Part shown: positions 40,801 through 55,800 of the stretch, one piece after another | Position numbering within the stretch: the first letter of the stretch is position 1 | Layout: each line of letters opens with the position of its first letter | NCBI GenBank assembly: GCA_018873245.2 | Contig: JAEMBT020000004.1 | Location: 13,214,418 to 13,278,417 of the forward strand | Direction: 5' to 3' | DNA from: Archegozetes longisetosus | Lineage: Eukaryota; Arthropoda; Arachnida; Sarcoptiformes; Trhypochthoniidae | Length of the DNA stretch: 64,000 bases | Position numbers and translations under genes: made by a program | The notes under the pieces: generated by a model | Seen by the model: only the letters and a program-made list of their open reading frames with translations | Databases searched by the model: none | Told to the model about the DNA's origin: nothing

Positions 40801-43800
40801 TATTTTACAATTTCAATTTATAAGTTATGAAATGAAAATATATTGAATTATTTCAAATTAATTGAAAAATTATCGTTTAAGTAGAACTTAAGGCGTGAAA
40901 ATATGCTCTGATAAGTTAAATGAAAAATACTAGTATTTGCATGATTTTTAATTTTTTAATTTAATAATAATAATAATGGGCTTAAATATTGAAAATTCTC
41001 ACTTAAAACTTGATGCACATCTTGTGTTTTGGTTAATTATAAAATCCAAGCGCGATCTGAACAAACAACAAACAAATTAAGAATATTCATTTCTTAATTT
41101 ACGGTTCAATGTTTTAAGTGATTTTTTGATTGATTCAAACTTTTTGGAAAAGCGTTCATAAAAAATGATTCATCAAATATCGAAAGGATTGCCTTTTCTG
41201 ATGAACTCAGGTATAGCTGGAATATCAAATTTAGGTCATTGTAATTGATCGAATGTTCGATCAAAATTTATAAAAGCAACACTTTTTTAGATGATGTCAA
41301 TTGAAAAATAATTTGAATGTATGAGAACTTATTCCATATTATGAACAGCGTTTAGCTCGTGAGCGCTGAGGGTAACATTGGAGCAGTTGATTTCAAGTTG
41401 AATAGCAGCTAAATGTAATTTTCAGTTTATAGCTTGAGAAGTCAGTCTCTAACGCGTTTCTCATTTTGTCATCAGCTCAAAAATAGTACAACATTTGACA
41501 AATTAAAGCTGGAATGTGTAAAAATGAAGCCTAAATTTGCACTTCAAGTGAAATACAACTGTTTTGTACAATTCTATTAGAATGAAATCTTTTCAAATGT
41601 TTTATGGTCTAAAAGTTTCTCACTTTAATGTTATAAAGTTTTTGAGTCAATTAAAAACTTTTTCATTTCTCATATGTCGGGAGAAACACAAAATGAATTT
41701 AGACTAATAAGTCGACAGATTAAAAAGAATTTAGAATTTTTTTCGTTCAAATTGAAATTTCGATCTATTGGTTTACTTGAGCTTTGCCTTTCACAGAAAA
41801 TCAAAACTAGTGCACTGGTCTCAAGCAAACGGCTTATTTATTAGGATTGAGGGCAAATTTTTTAAAAATAAAATTCATTGAAGCTGTTGTTACAATTATC
41901 TTTCAGTTAGATGTACAAGTTATTGTTTCTGAATTTCGATCAAACCTTTTCTATTTGTAAATTTGATAATTAACAGACAAATGCTTTGATCGCTATGTAA
42001 TTCAATTAATAAATACTGACATCATTTCTAACAAATGCAACGTCAAATCAGACAAATCAGTAGAAATTGAAATCCATAACATTTAAACATAAACTTATTG
42101 CTGATATTTTCATTTATTTCACGCTTATTTCTTTTAACTTTTTGAAATGCAATCTCCAAGAGTTGAAGCCGACAAGATAGTTCAACTTACGAGTCAATAG
42201 TAGAATACAAATAATGGATCATTATTATTTTAAAAATATACTCAACTTACTGAGTATACTTATTAGCTATGAGAGAGAGAGAGAGAGAGATTTTGAAGCA
42301 CACATATATACATATTATGACTCAATTTGATTTAGTGATACTCTCCATGGAGTATGAATTGGTAGCAAAGCACATCTCAGGCCGGTACTGCATTATATAG
42401 TAATGTATACGACTATAATAGTGCAATGCAGCACTGTCTCATATGTCGGTCATCCATCTTATCTTTGAGTGACTTCACCATATTCTCGCATCAATTCCTT
42501 ACCCAAAAGCTCAAAATGCCAAATAATTAAGTCTCAATTGATTGGTATAGAAACTGAAAACTTCGGTTAAAACATTAAAACATTATTCGGGTGATCAATG
42601 AAGACTAATTTCTGCTAATTGTTTATTCACGATTTCACTGAATCCATCTCGAGCTCGAATTAACATTTTACTAATTTGTTTTCATGATTACTCAGATATT
42701 TCTGTAGAAACTAATTCGTTTGCAAAGGATTCGTTTGAAAGTTAAATAACAGACACCGTATCAGAATTACTCTTATTGATTCTGAATATAATAAGAAAAT
42801 ATAGAATAGGACATAATTTGATTCGAGTGTAATACAAATGAAATTTTCTTTACTTGTGTTCGTTAAGAATTATAAATTATGTTTCGGCAGATGCTCCAGA
42901 CAAAAGGCTAGTGCCGAGAGTTTCATTATTTCTATTGTATTCGGTCAAAGATTAATCACTTTTGGCAAGCCTTCATTCATAATTTAAGGTTACGCTCAAA
43001 TTTTATAGAATTTCTTTTCTAGTCCACATTGACGGCAGTAATGCTCAACTTTACCCAACTTTTCGATTCTTTTAGAGATTTGTCTGAGCTCTTTGAAAAG
43101 CTAAAATTGAATCATTGAAGATAATGATCTACTAATACTAATACAAATGTGTGTCTGGTTTTTTCTCGGATCATAAACACAACCTGTTAATTATATTATA
43201 AAATGAAAAAGTGTTTAGGTAATCTCTTCTCATTAGTATTGAGTATACTCTATTGGTTGAGCTAATGAAATGGATTGGTTTGCACTCTCACTAATTCAAT
43301 GAGTAAAGTTTGGGAATCCGTGTCCAACAAAGTTAACTTTTGCTCAGGAAAAGTTATTCAACTAAAATAAACAACAAGTAAATACCATTAAGAGTGTACT
43401 GTATCGCTATTTTCATTTATTTAATCTACTACTCGGACCTGAGATAGAACGTGATTTTTCCTTCTTGTGACCACTTTTATCTTGTAGGAGATTATTCAAT
43501 ATTTAGCACATATTTTCGCTCATATCATGGTTTAATTTCAGAATACTGTGTGGTCTGTTCTACATATTTAATGATTATGTTAAGTAATGAGTGACATACT
43601 TTTCTAAGACTTAATTAACTAATATTTAAGTTGAATCACAAAAATGTATTTATGTTTACAAGTTTCGAAAAAATGTGATCAAAATAGCTTTGAATTGGTT
43701 ATGAAAATTTGACCGAATATACTGTAATAAACTAAAATTGATTGTTTATATCGAAAAAATGTAAACATTGAGGCAGTAGGATACTTAAAGAGCTATTGAA

Positions 43801-46800
43801 AAAATGGTTTGCAAATGAAATATTCGAAAAAATGATTTGCTAATAGCAACCGTCAGGAACGTGTCTTTTCTGACAGTTTTTCTATCGCTCGAACCTTTAA
43901 AAACTAAAACGCAGGTTACCTGTGTTTACTTAAACAAATTGAAAACCAGCCAAATTTGCCACTTTTAGTACTAGTTGATCAAAGTTACAGTAACTTTGAT
44001 CAACTAATACTAAAAGTGGCAAGTTTCACTATTTTTCAAGTTGTTTAAGAAATTGAAAACAAAAATCACTTTGAAGCAATATTGGCTAATATTGACTCTC
44101 TCAACGAACAGTGCAAAGGAACAAATTTACAATTTTGTCAAAATTCGAGACCACATACATTACACCATTACACTACTTATTCAATTATGCATTGTTTTGG
44201 AATGTCAATTTTTTGAGTACACATATATGAGAACATATATGAGAACTTGGATTTGACAGCTTTTGAGATAATAGAAATAATTGCACACAAAAATAGCTGA
44301 AGTAAAGCGATTGCTATTAACTCGTATGTATTGCAATCTATTTATACATTAATTTGGTTTGGCTTCAAAGTTCATTTCATAGTGAGATTACAGTGATTCT
44401 CACTCTATTCTTCTCTAAATGTGTTCTTTGCTATAGTTTCAGTTGTGAAGCTTTCTCTTTTTAAATTGTCAATTTTTCTTTCTTTTCAACTTTTTTGGAG
44501 AGAATGTGTCGTCTCATTACTACGTTTTGCAGTTAACTTAATTCGATACAAAAATTGCTTCACATTCACTTATCGAACCGGAGCACTGATTCACTTACAG
44601 TTCTCTCAAACTGACTTTGACCGAATAAAATTTAATTAGTTTAATTTTTTATTTGAAAAACTATTTATAGATAAAATTAATTATTTTCGTGAAGCTATGA
44701 AAAATGAATACAAAATAATTGGGAGAAACCATAAACGTTTAACTCAATTCAAATTACTGAACTAACTTGAAACAATTATTGATTTGGTAAAAATTTCTAT
44801 AATCATTTCTATATTTTAAATGAAACAGGACAAATGACTGCGCTGTAAAATAACGTTTGCAATACATATATTTATATTTTTAAATAATTACTCAGATTAT
44901 TAGTCGATTCGAGCCTCTTCAAAATTAGAAGTGGTGATAAAAACTGAACATTAAACAAGTTCTACCATTGTTACCTAAAACGCTAAAAGTGACTTCAAAA
45001 GAGAAAAAATCAATTTAATAAACATTGTGTTCGCCATAAACATTTGAGACAATCAAAGTTCATATGAATTAAGCTTTCGCTTTTAATTTGATGTCCTTAT
45101 TTATAATGAATTGCAATTTTGATTGTTTTAAAGGAACTAAAGTGAAGTTTGAACATGCACAGCTTTTTTCTTGAGTGTATATTTGTCGCAACAGTTACAA
45201 TAGTTAGAACTTTCAAAAATCTTGAAAAATTTGAAATACTCTTCAAACAATATGATCTTACGTCATACCGATCGAAGTTTGATCAACTCATTGATTATAC
45301 ATCAAAGCCAAAAGGTGTTTACTTGTAATTATGTTTCCGAAAGTTCATATTTGTTTTGAAGCATTTTAGTTGAAAACTCACGAGTTGGCAAATAGAAATA
45401 ATTTATAAAATTGTTTTATCAAAAGTAGATTTTTGCTCGCATAAGACATGAACCAGATAATAGTTAATTATTTTTTACTGAATTATAGTTGTTTTCGCGT
45501 CAAAATGAATATGTATTTTTGTCTATTATTGTTGAATAGGTTTAGAAATTAAGAATAAACTGTGTTGAATAAATGTGTCATTTAGGCGGTTAACTAATGT
45601 GTTTGTGATGGGCTTAATCTAATTTTTAGAAATATGTTGTAAGAAGAGAGCGTGGCGCACCTTTAAACATCGCTCTAATTCTATTTTTCGATTTATTTAC
45701 TGTGCTTAATTAATTAAACAATTTTTTAGTGTCATTCAACAAACACCACTAACACTAAGCATTTAAAATGAATTTACTGTCTCTGTCAGGCAATCGAAAG
45801 CCTTAGAATGGATTAGAATCTAGAGTTTTGAGGGGAGTCCATAAGAGCCTGTAGTATTGAATTTGCTAGGCAGAAACTGCCGACAAAATGTGTCCACTCT
45901 ATTTTTCCACTCTATTTGTCCATTTCTATTTCATTCGAAATGTTTCAATTAGATAAAATCGAATCAATTCTGTATCAATTTTTATTTCGAATCTTCAACT
46001 AATAAATCAATAAAGGCTTAAATGGCTATCAGTTCAGTTCATTTTGCTCGTCAATTATGTGCTGTTTGGATCTGATGACAATTAATTTTTTGAACTAAGA
46101 AGTAATGCAAATAATCATCAATTTTTAAAATGAATCAATAAGATGTCGGTTCGATGTAGTATTAAAATTGATGATAAAACTGACTAATAAATATTTAACA
46201 TTGCTATAGTAGGTCATTTCAAGTAATTTGAACTAATTTGAATAATTAGTTTTTGGCAAATCAAAATTTTAATAATAATGCAATCATTGGACAGGATTTG
46301 CGTTAAGTCAATGTAAAGCTGAGAAGTTTTGTGATAGTTATACCTCTGCAGCATCAGTAAGGCGTCAGTTGCACTTCATTAGCATATATTAGATTGTTCT
46401 CATTATGCGCTTATGTGCTATAGAAATGTTTTCATAGCAAAAATGACACGTTTTTCATGCAATAAATATATCGATCATACACTCCATCATTCAATATAGT
46501 AGCCTGACATGTATTTTGCACGAAATTATAAGTAAAATTAAAACGGTTCGTAAAGCAAGGATTGAAGCAAAAGTGGCACTCACTGCTTCCGACCATATCA
46601 ACTTCAATCAAATGCTATGACCAGCTCTAGTGATTTAGCAGAAGGAAAGAAAGTATTTTTGTTCAGCAATTATTCTTAATAGCTAAATATGGAACAATGC
46701 TCAGTATTTATTAGAATAAACAGTTTTTAAAATGTTCATAAAAATTGAACAAATGAAAGAGGTCAAAGGCCTCTGATTTTATTATTGAAAAAGTGGATTT

Positions 46801-49800
46801 TGTCAAATGCTCAAGATGAGACAAAAGTCGCATTGATATAGGACTAACAGGTCCTAAACAGTTCTGTAACTACAGTATGTAATTTGTGCAGTAATATGCA
46901 AAATTTGGCAATACTTCAAGATATTTTACTTTTTTATCAATAATTACTGACGATAACAATAGTTCTAAATTGCGTTTATTGTTGGCTAATATTATGAAAA
47001 TGAGAACAAAATAATTGTTTTATCAGCAAAAGTAGAGTATAATTAAATGAATAATTAAATAGCAACTGAACTCATTCCATATTTTCTAATCGAAGTTAAG
47101 AGAAACATAATTCGCTAATTAGTTAATGAGATAAGAGTCTTTGTTATGAACGCATTTTGTTACTTTGAATCGTGGCTTTTATTACCTGAAAATTTTAGTA
47201 GAATATCAATTATTTGGAAGAAGCCAAGTCTAACGATGCAATCAAATTTCAGTTGTCAAATCTCATACCTTCTGATAAGCAGATTAAGTTTTCGGTTCAA
47301 AATAGACTAAAACTAAGTTTTTAATTTGCGAAGCAGCCAGTAGCCGCTTTCGGTAACAAGACAAGTTTTAATCTGATTTTAGAATAATTCTGATTAATTT
47401 AAATATCTATTATTGAGATTTTCTCAAAAATCAATTGCCGTAATCCAAGCTGAAAGTTCTCAAACTGATTTCTAGAATGAACTCGTTTTAATGTGTTTTG
47501 TAACGTAGAACCGAATACGCAATTGGTTTTGTTCTAAATATCGTAGTTTTACTGTAGACTGCGGTAAAATCGCTTGTTGTGACCTTGCAGATGCCTAACA
47601 TTGGATATACTGAGTAGTCATTTTCCAATACATCAATCCATATATTAAGAATTTAAAACTTTGTGCTCAACAAACCATTTAGTTTTGCAATGATATCGAA
47701 ATTGTATGAACAATGAAAACTGGATGCACTTTATTGATGCACCACCTTATGATTAATACTAAGTCCATAATTGAAATGACTCCATTCTTAACTATTAGCC
47801 ACTTCTATTAAGAAATATTTTATTTTTCAAAAGTTATTACCTACTATGGATTTTTTGTTGTTTAAACCATTTGTGTTGTGCATTCTCTTCAGCCTTTTGT
47901 GAGTTGACAGTAATTTCCAGGAACAAAAATTTGACTTTTATTCAGTACAATTCGCTCGAATGGCACAAAACTGAATGATCAAAATGTATATGAAAATGCA
48001 TATGCTTAATCTATATTATATAATACTTGAAGATGAAGTCAATCGTTTTTATTCAAAATGCTAGAAAATGTGAATCAAATTTTTGCTCTTATTTACTGAA
48101 TCAATACTTGTTCATAAAAATATGAGACAACATTCTAAGACATGACTTCGTATACTTTCAAAACTTGAATGAAAATCGAATAGATATTGAAATGAGAGCT
48201 CATCCTCTTGACTCGATTGGTTTAGACAACAAATGAATTGATTGCTTGGATCAAATTGAAAAATACGCAATATTCTGGTCATGAAATGATCATCAAAGAC
48301 AAAACTTATCGTCTATTCATTAAATGCCATAAACTGATATTCATTATAATAATAAATGTTTATTTTGGTTGTCATTTGTTATAATGGCTCGAGAAATGGG
48401 TTATGAGTCTTAACTTGTGACCTTCTTCTGCCTTAAATCGAATTCAAATGATTTAAAGACTAGCTATTCGTTAAGTTGAAGGTGTGGTTATCTAAAAAGA
48501 AAAAATTGAACTTTTCAGTCAACAAAAATATAGAAATATTGATGACATGAATCGTGAATTCGCATTTATGTCATTTTGCACTCAATTTGACTGCATATCA
48601 AATAAAAGGGCGTCTTTTAAATGATTTTATTTGACTTAATCCGATCTTATTTGTTTAAAACATACTGCTCTTTCTATTATGCATTTTTTAAAACGCAAGT
48701 GTTTGCCTTTTGAAACCCAACAATGATAAGCGCAAAAATGATCTTCGCTTAGCTAGAAAAAGTTTCAATCACAAACTCTAGATTTGAGCATTTAATTTGA
48801 TTTATCATATCAATTCTTTCATTTATTGGTAATATGATTTTGTTTTATTTACTTTAAGCCGTTCCCAATAACGTTGCGAAAGCGATCGGTTCACCACAAT
48901 TATCAATGTTAGCCGAAGAAGCGGAACAACCCATTTATGTAGTGGCCGAAGAGCAAGGAAAAGCAGTTCTTCCATGCAATGTGACTCGACCTGTCAACGA
49001 TACCATTGATTTGATATTATGGTTTAGAGGTGATGCTGAAACCGCGCTCTATTCACTTGATGCCAGAAAGGCTCCCATTCAAAGAGCTAAACACTTTCCA
49101 AGTGATGATCTCAGTTCTCGTGCCTATATTGACATAACTGGAAGGTTTGTATTAGAAGTATTTTTTCAAAGTCTTTGTCTCAGTGTTATTTGTAAAAGTA
49201 TTTCAATTAATCTTAAGCTTATTGATCAATATCAATATATATTTCCATTTAATCTGTAATATTATTTATTATTTGCATGTTTAATAAATCTATGAGTTTG
49301 GTGTCAAATATTTCTTATTCAGGTTAATATCGATTGTGCTTCAAACTGATTATCACAACTTAATGGCAATGCTGTTCAGAAGAGATTCTTCTATCTTTGA
49401 GCGACTATTGGGCAATGTGCTGATTATCCCTTTTTCAATACATGCGCTAAATGTTCATTTTTGACTGCTTATTAAATACTCGGGTCAATACTAGTCGTCC
49501 AAAGATCAAAGTGTCTCTTCTGAGAATCCCTTCAAAAATATGAATAATGTATAAAAATACATACTTTGATGCATAGCAGACGAAATCTTTATAAAAAAAG
49601 TTTACTAGCCGATACGAAATTTTTATCGCTTTTTATCAATTATTCAAAGTCAATAAATCTAATCAGTTTAAAGTAATGAATTTTAGGTCAATTGTACTTC
49701 ACTTTGAAATATAAACTCAGGCTCGAAGTATAGGAACTTTCGGAATAAAATCTTTACTCAAAAAATTATAATTTAATGAAAATACAAATATTGAGTTAAT

Positions 49801-52800
49801 TTTTAAATTAACTTAATAATTTTTAAATACATTATACTATGTTTAATGTTTGGATGCGAATTCAACTATTAATTTGTGATGAATTTGAAATTATCTATTG
49901 AACTAATTGATGACGAAGTTCTGTTCATTTAAACTTTAATATTGGATCAAATTTGTAAAGTATGTGATGTAATGAAAATGCTTTACTGTTAGGTATATAT
50001 TTTCTAATTTATTACTTTATTTTTGAGGGGATAGTACAGATATTTGTTAATTATAAAATGTTATTTCCACACAAATAACTACATCAACACTTTTAAGATT
50101 CGGTTGAAGACTGACGAAATTCGTGACTTTTGCATTTGTAGAAATAGTTCATAATTTTGTTGAATGATTTCGAAAATAGTACCCATAAGGGATACGTGAA
50201 TGCAAAGTAATCATTAAGGCTTTGATGAGAATTGATTGATATTTTAAACAGATGTCAAAATCTGATGATTTCAAAATAGACAAAATACTAAGCATAAGAA
50301 TAGTCAATGTGTATGCTCACATATATCTGTTTCTAATAGATTAAATTAAGTGAAAAATCTAAAATCTACATTTCTTAAAGAATAGGTATCAATGTAATTA
50401 GTAAATTAACATAATAATTTAACCTCTATAATTTTTTGTTTTCAGACCGACAGCTCTTGTAGTGGAATCAGTGAAGGGTAAGAATCTTTTCAATTGCTTT
50501 TGTATATATTGGTTGTATTAATGTTTTATGTATATAATGCTCAATTAGCGTAACAAGACAAAAACTTTGATTTAGTTTGAAAGACAAATAAGCTGAATAA
50601 ATCACACGTTTTGACAGTCAATCAGAATCATCAGATAAACCTTTAGTCACTTCTTGGTTATTATAACTGAAGGAGTACGCTTCAATTAAACTTAATGAAC
50701 AGTTTTACTTAATTGTTTAGGAATTTCTAAGTGTTGAAAGTTGAGCCAAGCGAAGGACTTAATCAGATTTGGCCACAAAGCCAATATGTGCATCAAATTA
50801 AGGCTTATGTGTAGTAAAATCGAAAGTAGAATTTTTCAAAAATACGATGGCTGAGAGGAGATGCGGATTTTTAAATGTATTCGATTTGAGAATCATTAAT
50901 TGCATTGAATAAGCTCGTTAGCGTTACCACGTGTTGGTGAGCTTGTTGTCCCCCATCTCAGATTTTTTGAAAGTAGCTGGAGGTGCCCCATTCATTTTTA
51001 GTGTCACTTCTGAAGAATTATTTTTCGGTGGCTTCTATGTACAATTTTCGAAAGTGATCAGAATACTTTATAGTATCTGTCAATAATTGTTTCGATTATT
51101 TTTTTAAAGTAAAGATGGTCAAAACACTGGTTTTTATTTTTTAGACGTCAATCGTTAAAAATTCATATCTCTTGTCAGCTATCGTATTTTTGAAATTTTG
51201 TTTCTGCTTTCGATTCTGCTGTTGATATGTTTTAATTTGCAGCCCACATTGGGCTGGTGGGCGATTAGGCCAGACGCCTGTTTCTGATCAAGTCTATAAA
51301 CAGAGCGTTTCAATTTATTAGCAACAATTGATAAGAACGTGTATTCGAAGTACGAAATAAAGATTTTTTATTCATATTTTGGGCCTACGATCCCATCAGT
51401 TATTACTAATAAGTTGAAAGGCACTCATAAGACCCTGACCGACACCCATAAAAGAACAAGTCCGCTTTTTAAAAAATTTCCTTAAGTAAAGCAGTTAAGT
51501 CTTTAATGGTTTGTAAGCTTAATCAGAAGTCAAATTGTTTACTCATTGGCTGAAGTTTTAGTGATTCAAAATCAACTTTCATTAATCAATTGTAATCTTA
51601 AAAAGTAGTGTTTATAAATGGCAAAATAAATTTACAATTAACCACCAGGTATGTTGCCAATGTTGACCATTATTTTCTAGACAGAATTTAACCCTTTCAA
51701 TAATATCTTCTTAAGTTTTAAGTTTGTTCTAAAAAATTTAGTCCTAATCCTAGCGCAAGACTCAGTTAATAAATAAGTCCTTAAAATAAAAATAGTTTCT
51801 TTCGTTTTGGACACTACTTTAGTGATTAGATGTATTTCTAATTGAAAACTGATGATTAAGTGATAAAGATTTGTTTCTACTGGGTGTCAAAAAACCTTTA
51901 AGAAGAGGTGTACAAAAACTACAGTAGATGAAGACTTTATACAAATATCTTTATTAAGCATATTTCAAGTGGAATTGGTTGGCATTCATTCAGTGGTGAG
52001 TTTGTCCACCGTTTGCTCTCATGGCTTTAATTCTTGTAGGATACAAACAGAGTAGGTCTTGAAACGACTCAACACGAAAAGTAACACATTTGGTTCTGTT
52101 GATAATTCGTTATCTTTCATTGTCGTAAGTTCTCGCCATTTGTGATAATAACTCAAAGTACACTAAGAACACTGAAAACAAAAACTATCAGCTAGTAACG
52201 TAAAATAAGCAGCACTTATGGCGCAAAACTCAAACCTCCAATTTATTTATGAAACTCCGTTTAGATAGTATTAGAGCCTTTCATTTTATTATCATTACAA
52301 ATCTATCAGTCTTTGTTGTACACGTTGTCTAAAAGGTTGCCTGACACCCTGTATATGTTTTAAACTTTACTAGTAATTCCTAGCCAATGCGTAATACTAA
52401 AGAAAATTTTTCCTTAAGTTTGAGGAAACCTTTGAAAATCGACTGTACATTTGAATTGAATGACATTCGAAACGAACATTGGCTGAAAAATTCCTCAGTT
52501 TTATATGAAAATTACAGGACTCATTTTGTTTTCGATTTATCATCTAAAACTATTTACTCCGTGACAAAAATTAAGCTTAAGTCGTATAGCTGTCTGAAGA
52601 TTAGTGTCGAACTAACATTGAATCAGATTGTTTGATAAAGATTGGACGATACTTGTGTCTAATAATGAAGAAATTATAGTCTTCATCATTTAGGAAAACT
52701 TAATATTTTTGATAGAGACACTGATTTTAGTTTGGACTAGTATTTTACTTATTTCTAAAAATTGACACAATATTGACAAAAAGTTCGGAAAATAGTAGAG

Positions 52801-55800
52801 AAACGTATAACTAATTGAAACCGATGCAACACATATTGTTATGTTATCACGTCAAGTCTGACCATAAAACACGATCTAAGCAATTATATATATATATATA
52901 CTCACAAAATATAGTTCTAATCATTTAGTGAGAATGCTAACATCTTATGTCTAAACTGGTCAATAATTTATGGTAATTGAAACAAAAAACAGGCAAAATA
53001 GATACAGGAAAAACTGATGGAAAGGTCATTGTTACGCTTAGGTCTGACTTTCTATTGAAAATTTGATTACACGCGCGTTTGTCTATGTATGTATTTAAAT
53101 AGATACACCGATTGTTTCTTGGTGCATGCTTAGGCATGCCTAGACTCGAGTTGCTGCGTCTGTTATTTGTTTGATCAAGTATACAGTGCGGTTCATGAGC
53201 TGAAAGAAAGAAAGAACTAAACCAAAAGTTATTTAATTCAATTGAAAGAAAATAGAATTAAGCTTTGTATAATAATAAGTAAACTAGCAATCGTTCAAAC
53301 AAATTCATGATAGATGTTCGTAAACTTAAGCAACTGAGCCACTGTTGCTTTGACTTGTAAAAAGTTTGAGTCTAGATTACGAGCTGAGATTCACAACATC
53401 TTATGGGAATTAGCCAACAAAAATTACTCATATATTTTATTTTTATTGACATAAACGAATATAGAATATTTTATTCAATACATACGATTATTCGATGGAT
53501 AAGCTCTTAAGAGTAATTATAAGACAATTAACCGAAGTAGTGGCAGTTATTGTATTTAGTATTGTAAAACAAAAATCAGCTATTATTTGTTTAAAATGTT
53601 TTCTTGTCTTCAAATAAGTTGTGATTAAAGCCCAATATCATGGTTTTGGACTTGAGCTCTAAGTGTTAAGTCAACTCAAGCTCAGGGAAAGACCCGAATT
53701 GAGCGTAGCTCTAAGTCGGTACATGAGCACTTTGAATAATCCTCGATAGTTGTCTTAAGTTTAGCTCAATTGTTGACCATTTGGCGCTTTATTTGCTCGA
53801 CAGTTCAAGTTCAGTACTTCAAAGTTAGAAAGAAGTGAAGATATGTCATTTCCTTCAAAATAACTTATTTCTCATCCAAAAGAATCATCAGACACACAAA
53901 TAATCTAAAATTAGGATTTTCTATCTCTGGAACTATAGTCGTCCATTTTTTTATCAAAATATATTCTTGCTTATCACTCTTTTCAAGTGAACTTCTTGGA
54001 AACTGTTCTTTCTTTGAAATTATGAAATTGAATATAAATTATTTTTCAATTTCTATTTTGAAAAGAAATTATTGCGTAATCTCACTTTTCATTGATTTAC
54101 AAAATATGTTTTACTTAGTCATTTTTTTCATCGTAATTATTAGTAATTTCAATTCAAATTACAATTAGATAATTTCTAAAGCAAATTTTGGACTTCTATA
54201 TGCCTTTAAGATTGTGTTTATGAATACCTTTTGAAGGATCCACTTGAAAGGAATATATATGATGAAAAATGGACGACTTCTATACTGTCTTGACCGATGT
54301 AGGACAACTGGTTACTCTATTAGCTTAATCGACAAACTAACTTAAATTGCAATTTTTCGAGTGCAGCGTCCATACTTTCCTAAAAACATATATCACCCCA
54401 AAAATTTGGTCCTATTTAGCTTTTGGAGCGAGTAATCAAGCGGGAAAATTCTGTTTTGTATCCTTTATTTTAATGAGAGTCAAACTTTTGAAAATTCATA
54501 TCTCAAAAATCGTTTGAGATAATAAACTCTAATTTTAGATTATCTGTGTATCTGATGATTCTTTTGGATGAGAAATAAATTATTTTGAGGAAAATGACAT
54601 CTTCAATCCTTTAAAAGCACAATTCATTACAAAATGTAATAGAAATTATAATAATTGCAAGAATTGATGAGGCTAGCAAAAATAGCAAACTAACAAATGA
54701 TTGACTAAGTGAATGGGCTTCTTCAAGCAGTTCACTTAAAAATGTTCATTAGAAAGATTTCAAAAAACGTGCCAAGTCACTTAGAAATCGCTATAAATCC
54801 ATTGACCATAGGCTGAGCTGAAACTTAACTTAAAGCTTATACATAAGCGCTAAATTAATTTATGAACTTCAGGTCGAATCATTCTTATGGATATTTTTAG
54901 GAAATCATAATAAAATTTTGGAATTATGGATCAAAACATCATAAAGGAAGTAAAATTAAATGCGCAAACTCAATGAAATTTTGTTATTTTGAAGACTAAT
55001 ATCTGATAACTTTAAAATATGCGTTTTTTGTAGAAAAGTTTGATAAGTAAATTAAAATAAACTGTTATCATTTAGAAAATAAATTTGATAACAAAGTCAA
55101 TTCAAGTAGTAACCTATTACTAATAAACTTTTTCTTTTAAAGCAGTTAAGTTTTTAATATGGTGCAAGTATCGATTTTTAAGTGAACTACTTGAAAAAAC
55201 TCATTCAATTATTCAATAGAAATTTAAAATCAAAACGAATGCAAAGAAATTGAACGATTTATTATGAAAGAACTATATTTTTAAATTTATCAACTTTAGA
55301 GAATAGCATCAGTTGAGTGATTGCAAAACACAAATTATTGAGTTTGTGCTCTCATTTTACATATTTATTTTAATATTTTGTTCATCCTCATGTAAAACAA
55401 TTGAGTGAAAGATATTTAAATAAATAATTTTATTTTCTATTCCAAAGCTGGAGACGTTGGAGAATATAAGTGTCGAATCGACTTCCGAAAAGGTCGGACA
55501 CAGTATCGAAGCGTACAGTTAGACGTAATAGGTAAAGTTTTGCGTTTGGATTTTACATATTAAAGAGATTTGAAAATTATTTATGCAACGCTCTAATATT
55601 GGTTTTTAAATCATATTAATATCAGTGCCTCCTAAAGAAGTGATTATAATGGATGAATATGGACAACGGTTGCGCGATCCGGTCGGACCTTACAATGAAG
55701 GCGCACATTTGACTGTAATATGTGAAGCTGAAGGCGGTAACAACTCTATATTCTTCTTGTTATTTCGAAATCTCTTTTTCTTAAATATTTTTAGATATTG

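Larger units (their letters stand above)
30300..48858. other. Side intron 1, remaining part
   Basis: Mostly unremarkable AT-rich DNA. The structures seen are the element at 33004-33571, the repeat copy at 37261-37297, GA tracts at 39672 and 42271, and the hairpin at 43926-44052. I see no exon with a coding signal here apart from 30123-30267. Confidence 0.55.
50478..55447 (+). other. Side intron 3, rich in mobile DNA
   Basis: 4970 bp. It contains a foldback repeat (50819-51214), a deleted Tc1/mariner-like element (51880-52351), an Ig-like orphan frame (52387-52635), a TA microsatellite (52885-52900) and a second foldback (53843-54600). Confidence 0.75.

Noticed and set aside
43926..44052. Hairpin as a microRNA precursor
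   Set aside because: The loop is only three bases and the stem far longer than a usual animal precursor.
48906..48908. ATG at 48906 as the start of the Side protein
   Set aside because: The frame is open upstream to an acceptor site at 48858, and starting here would leave the receptor without a signal peptide.
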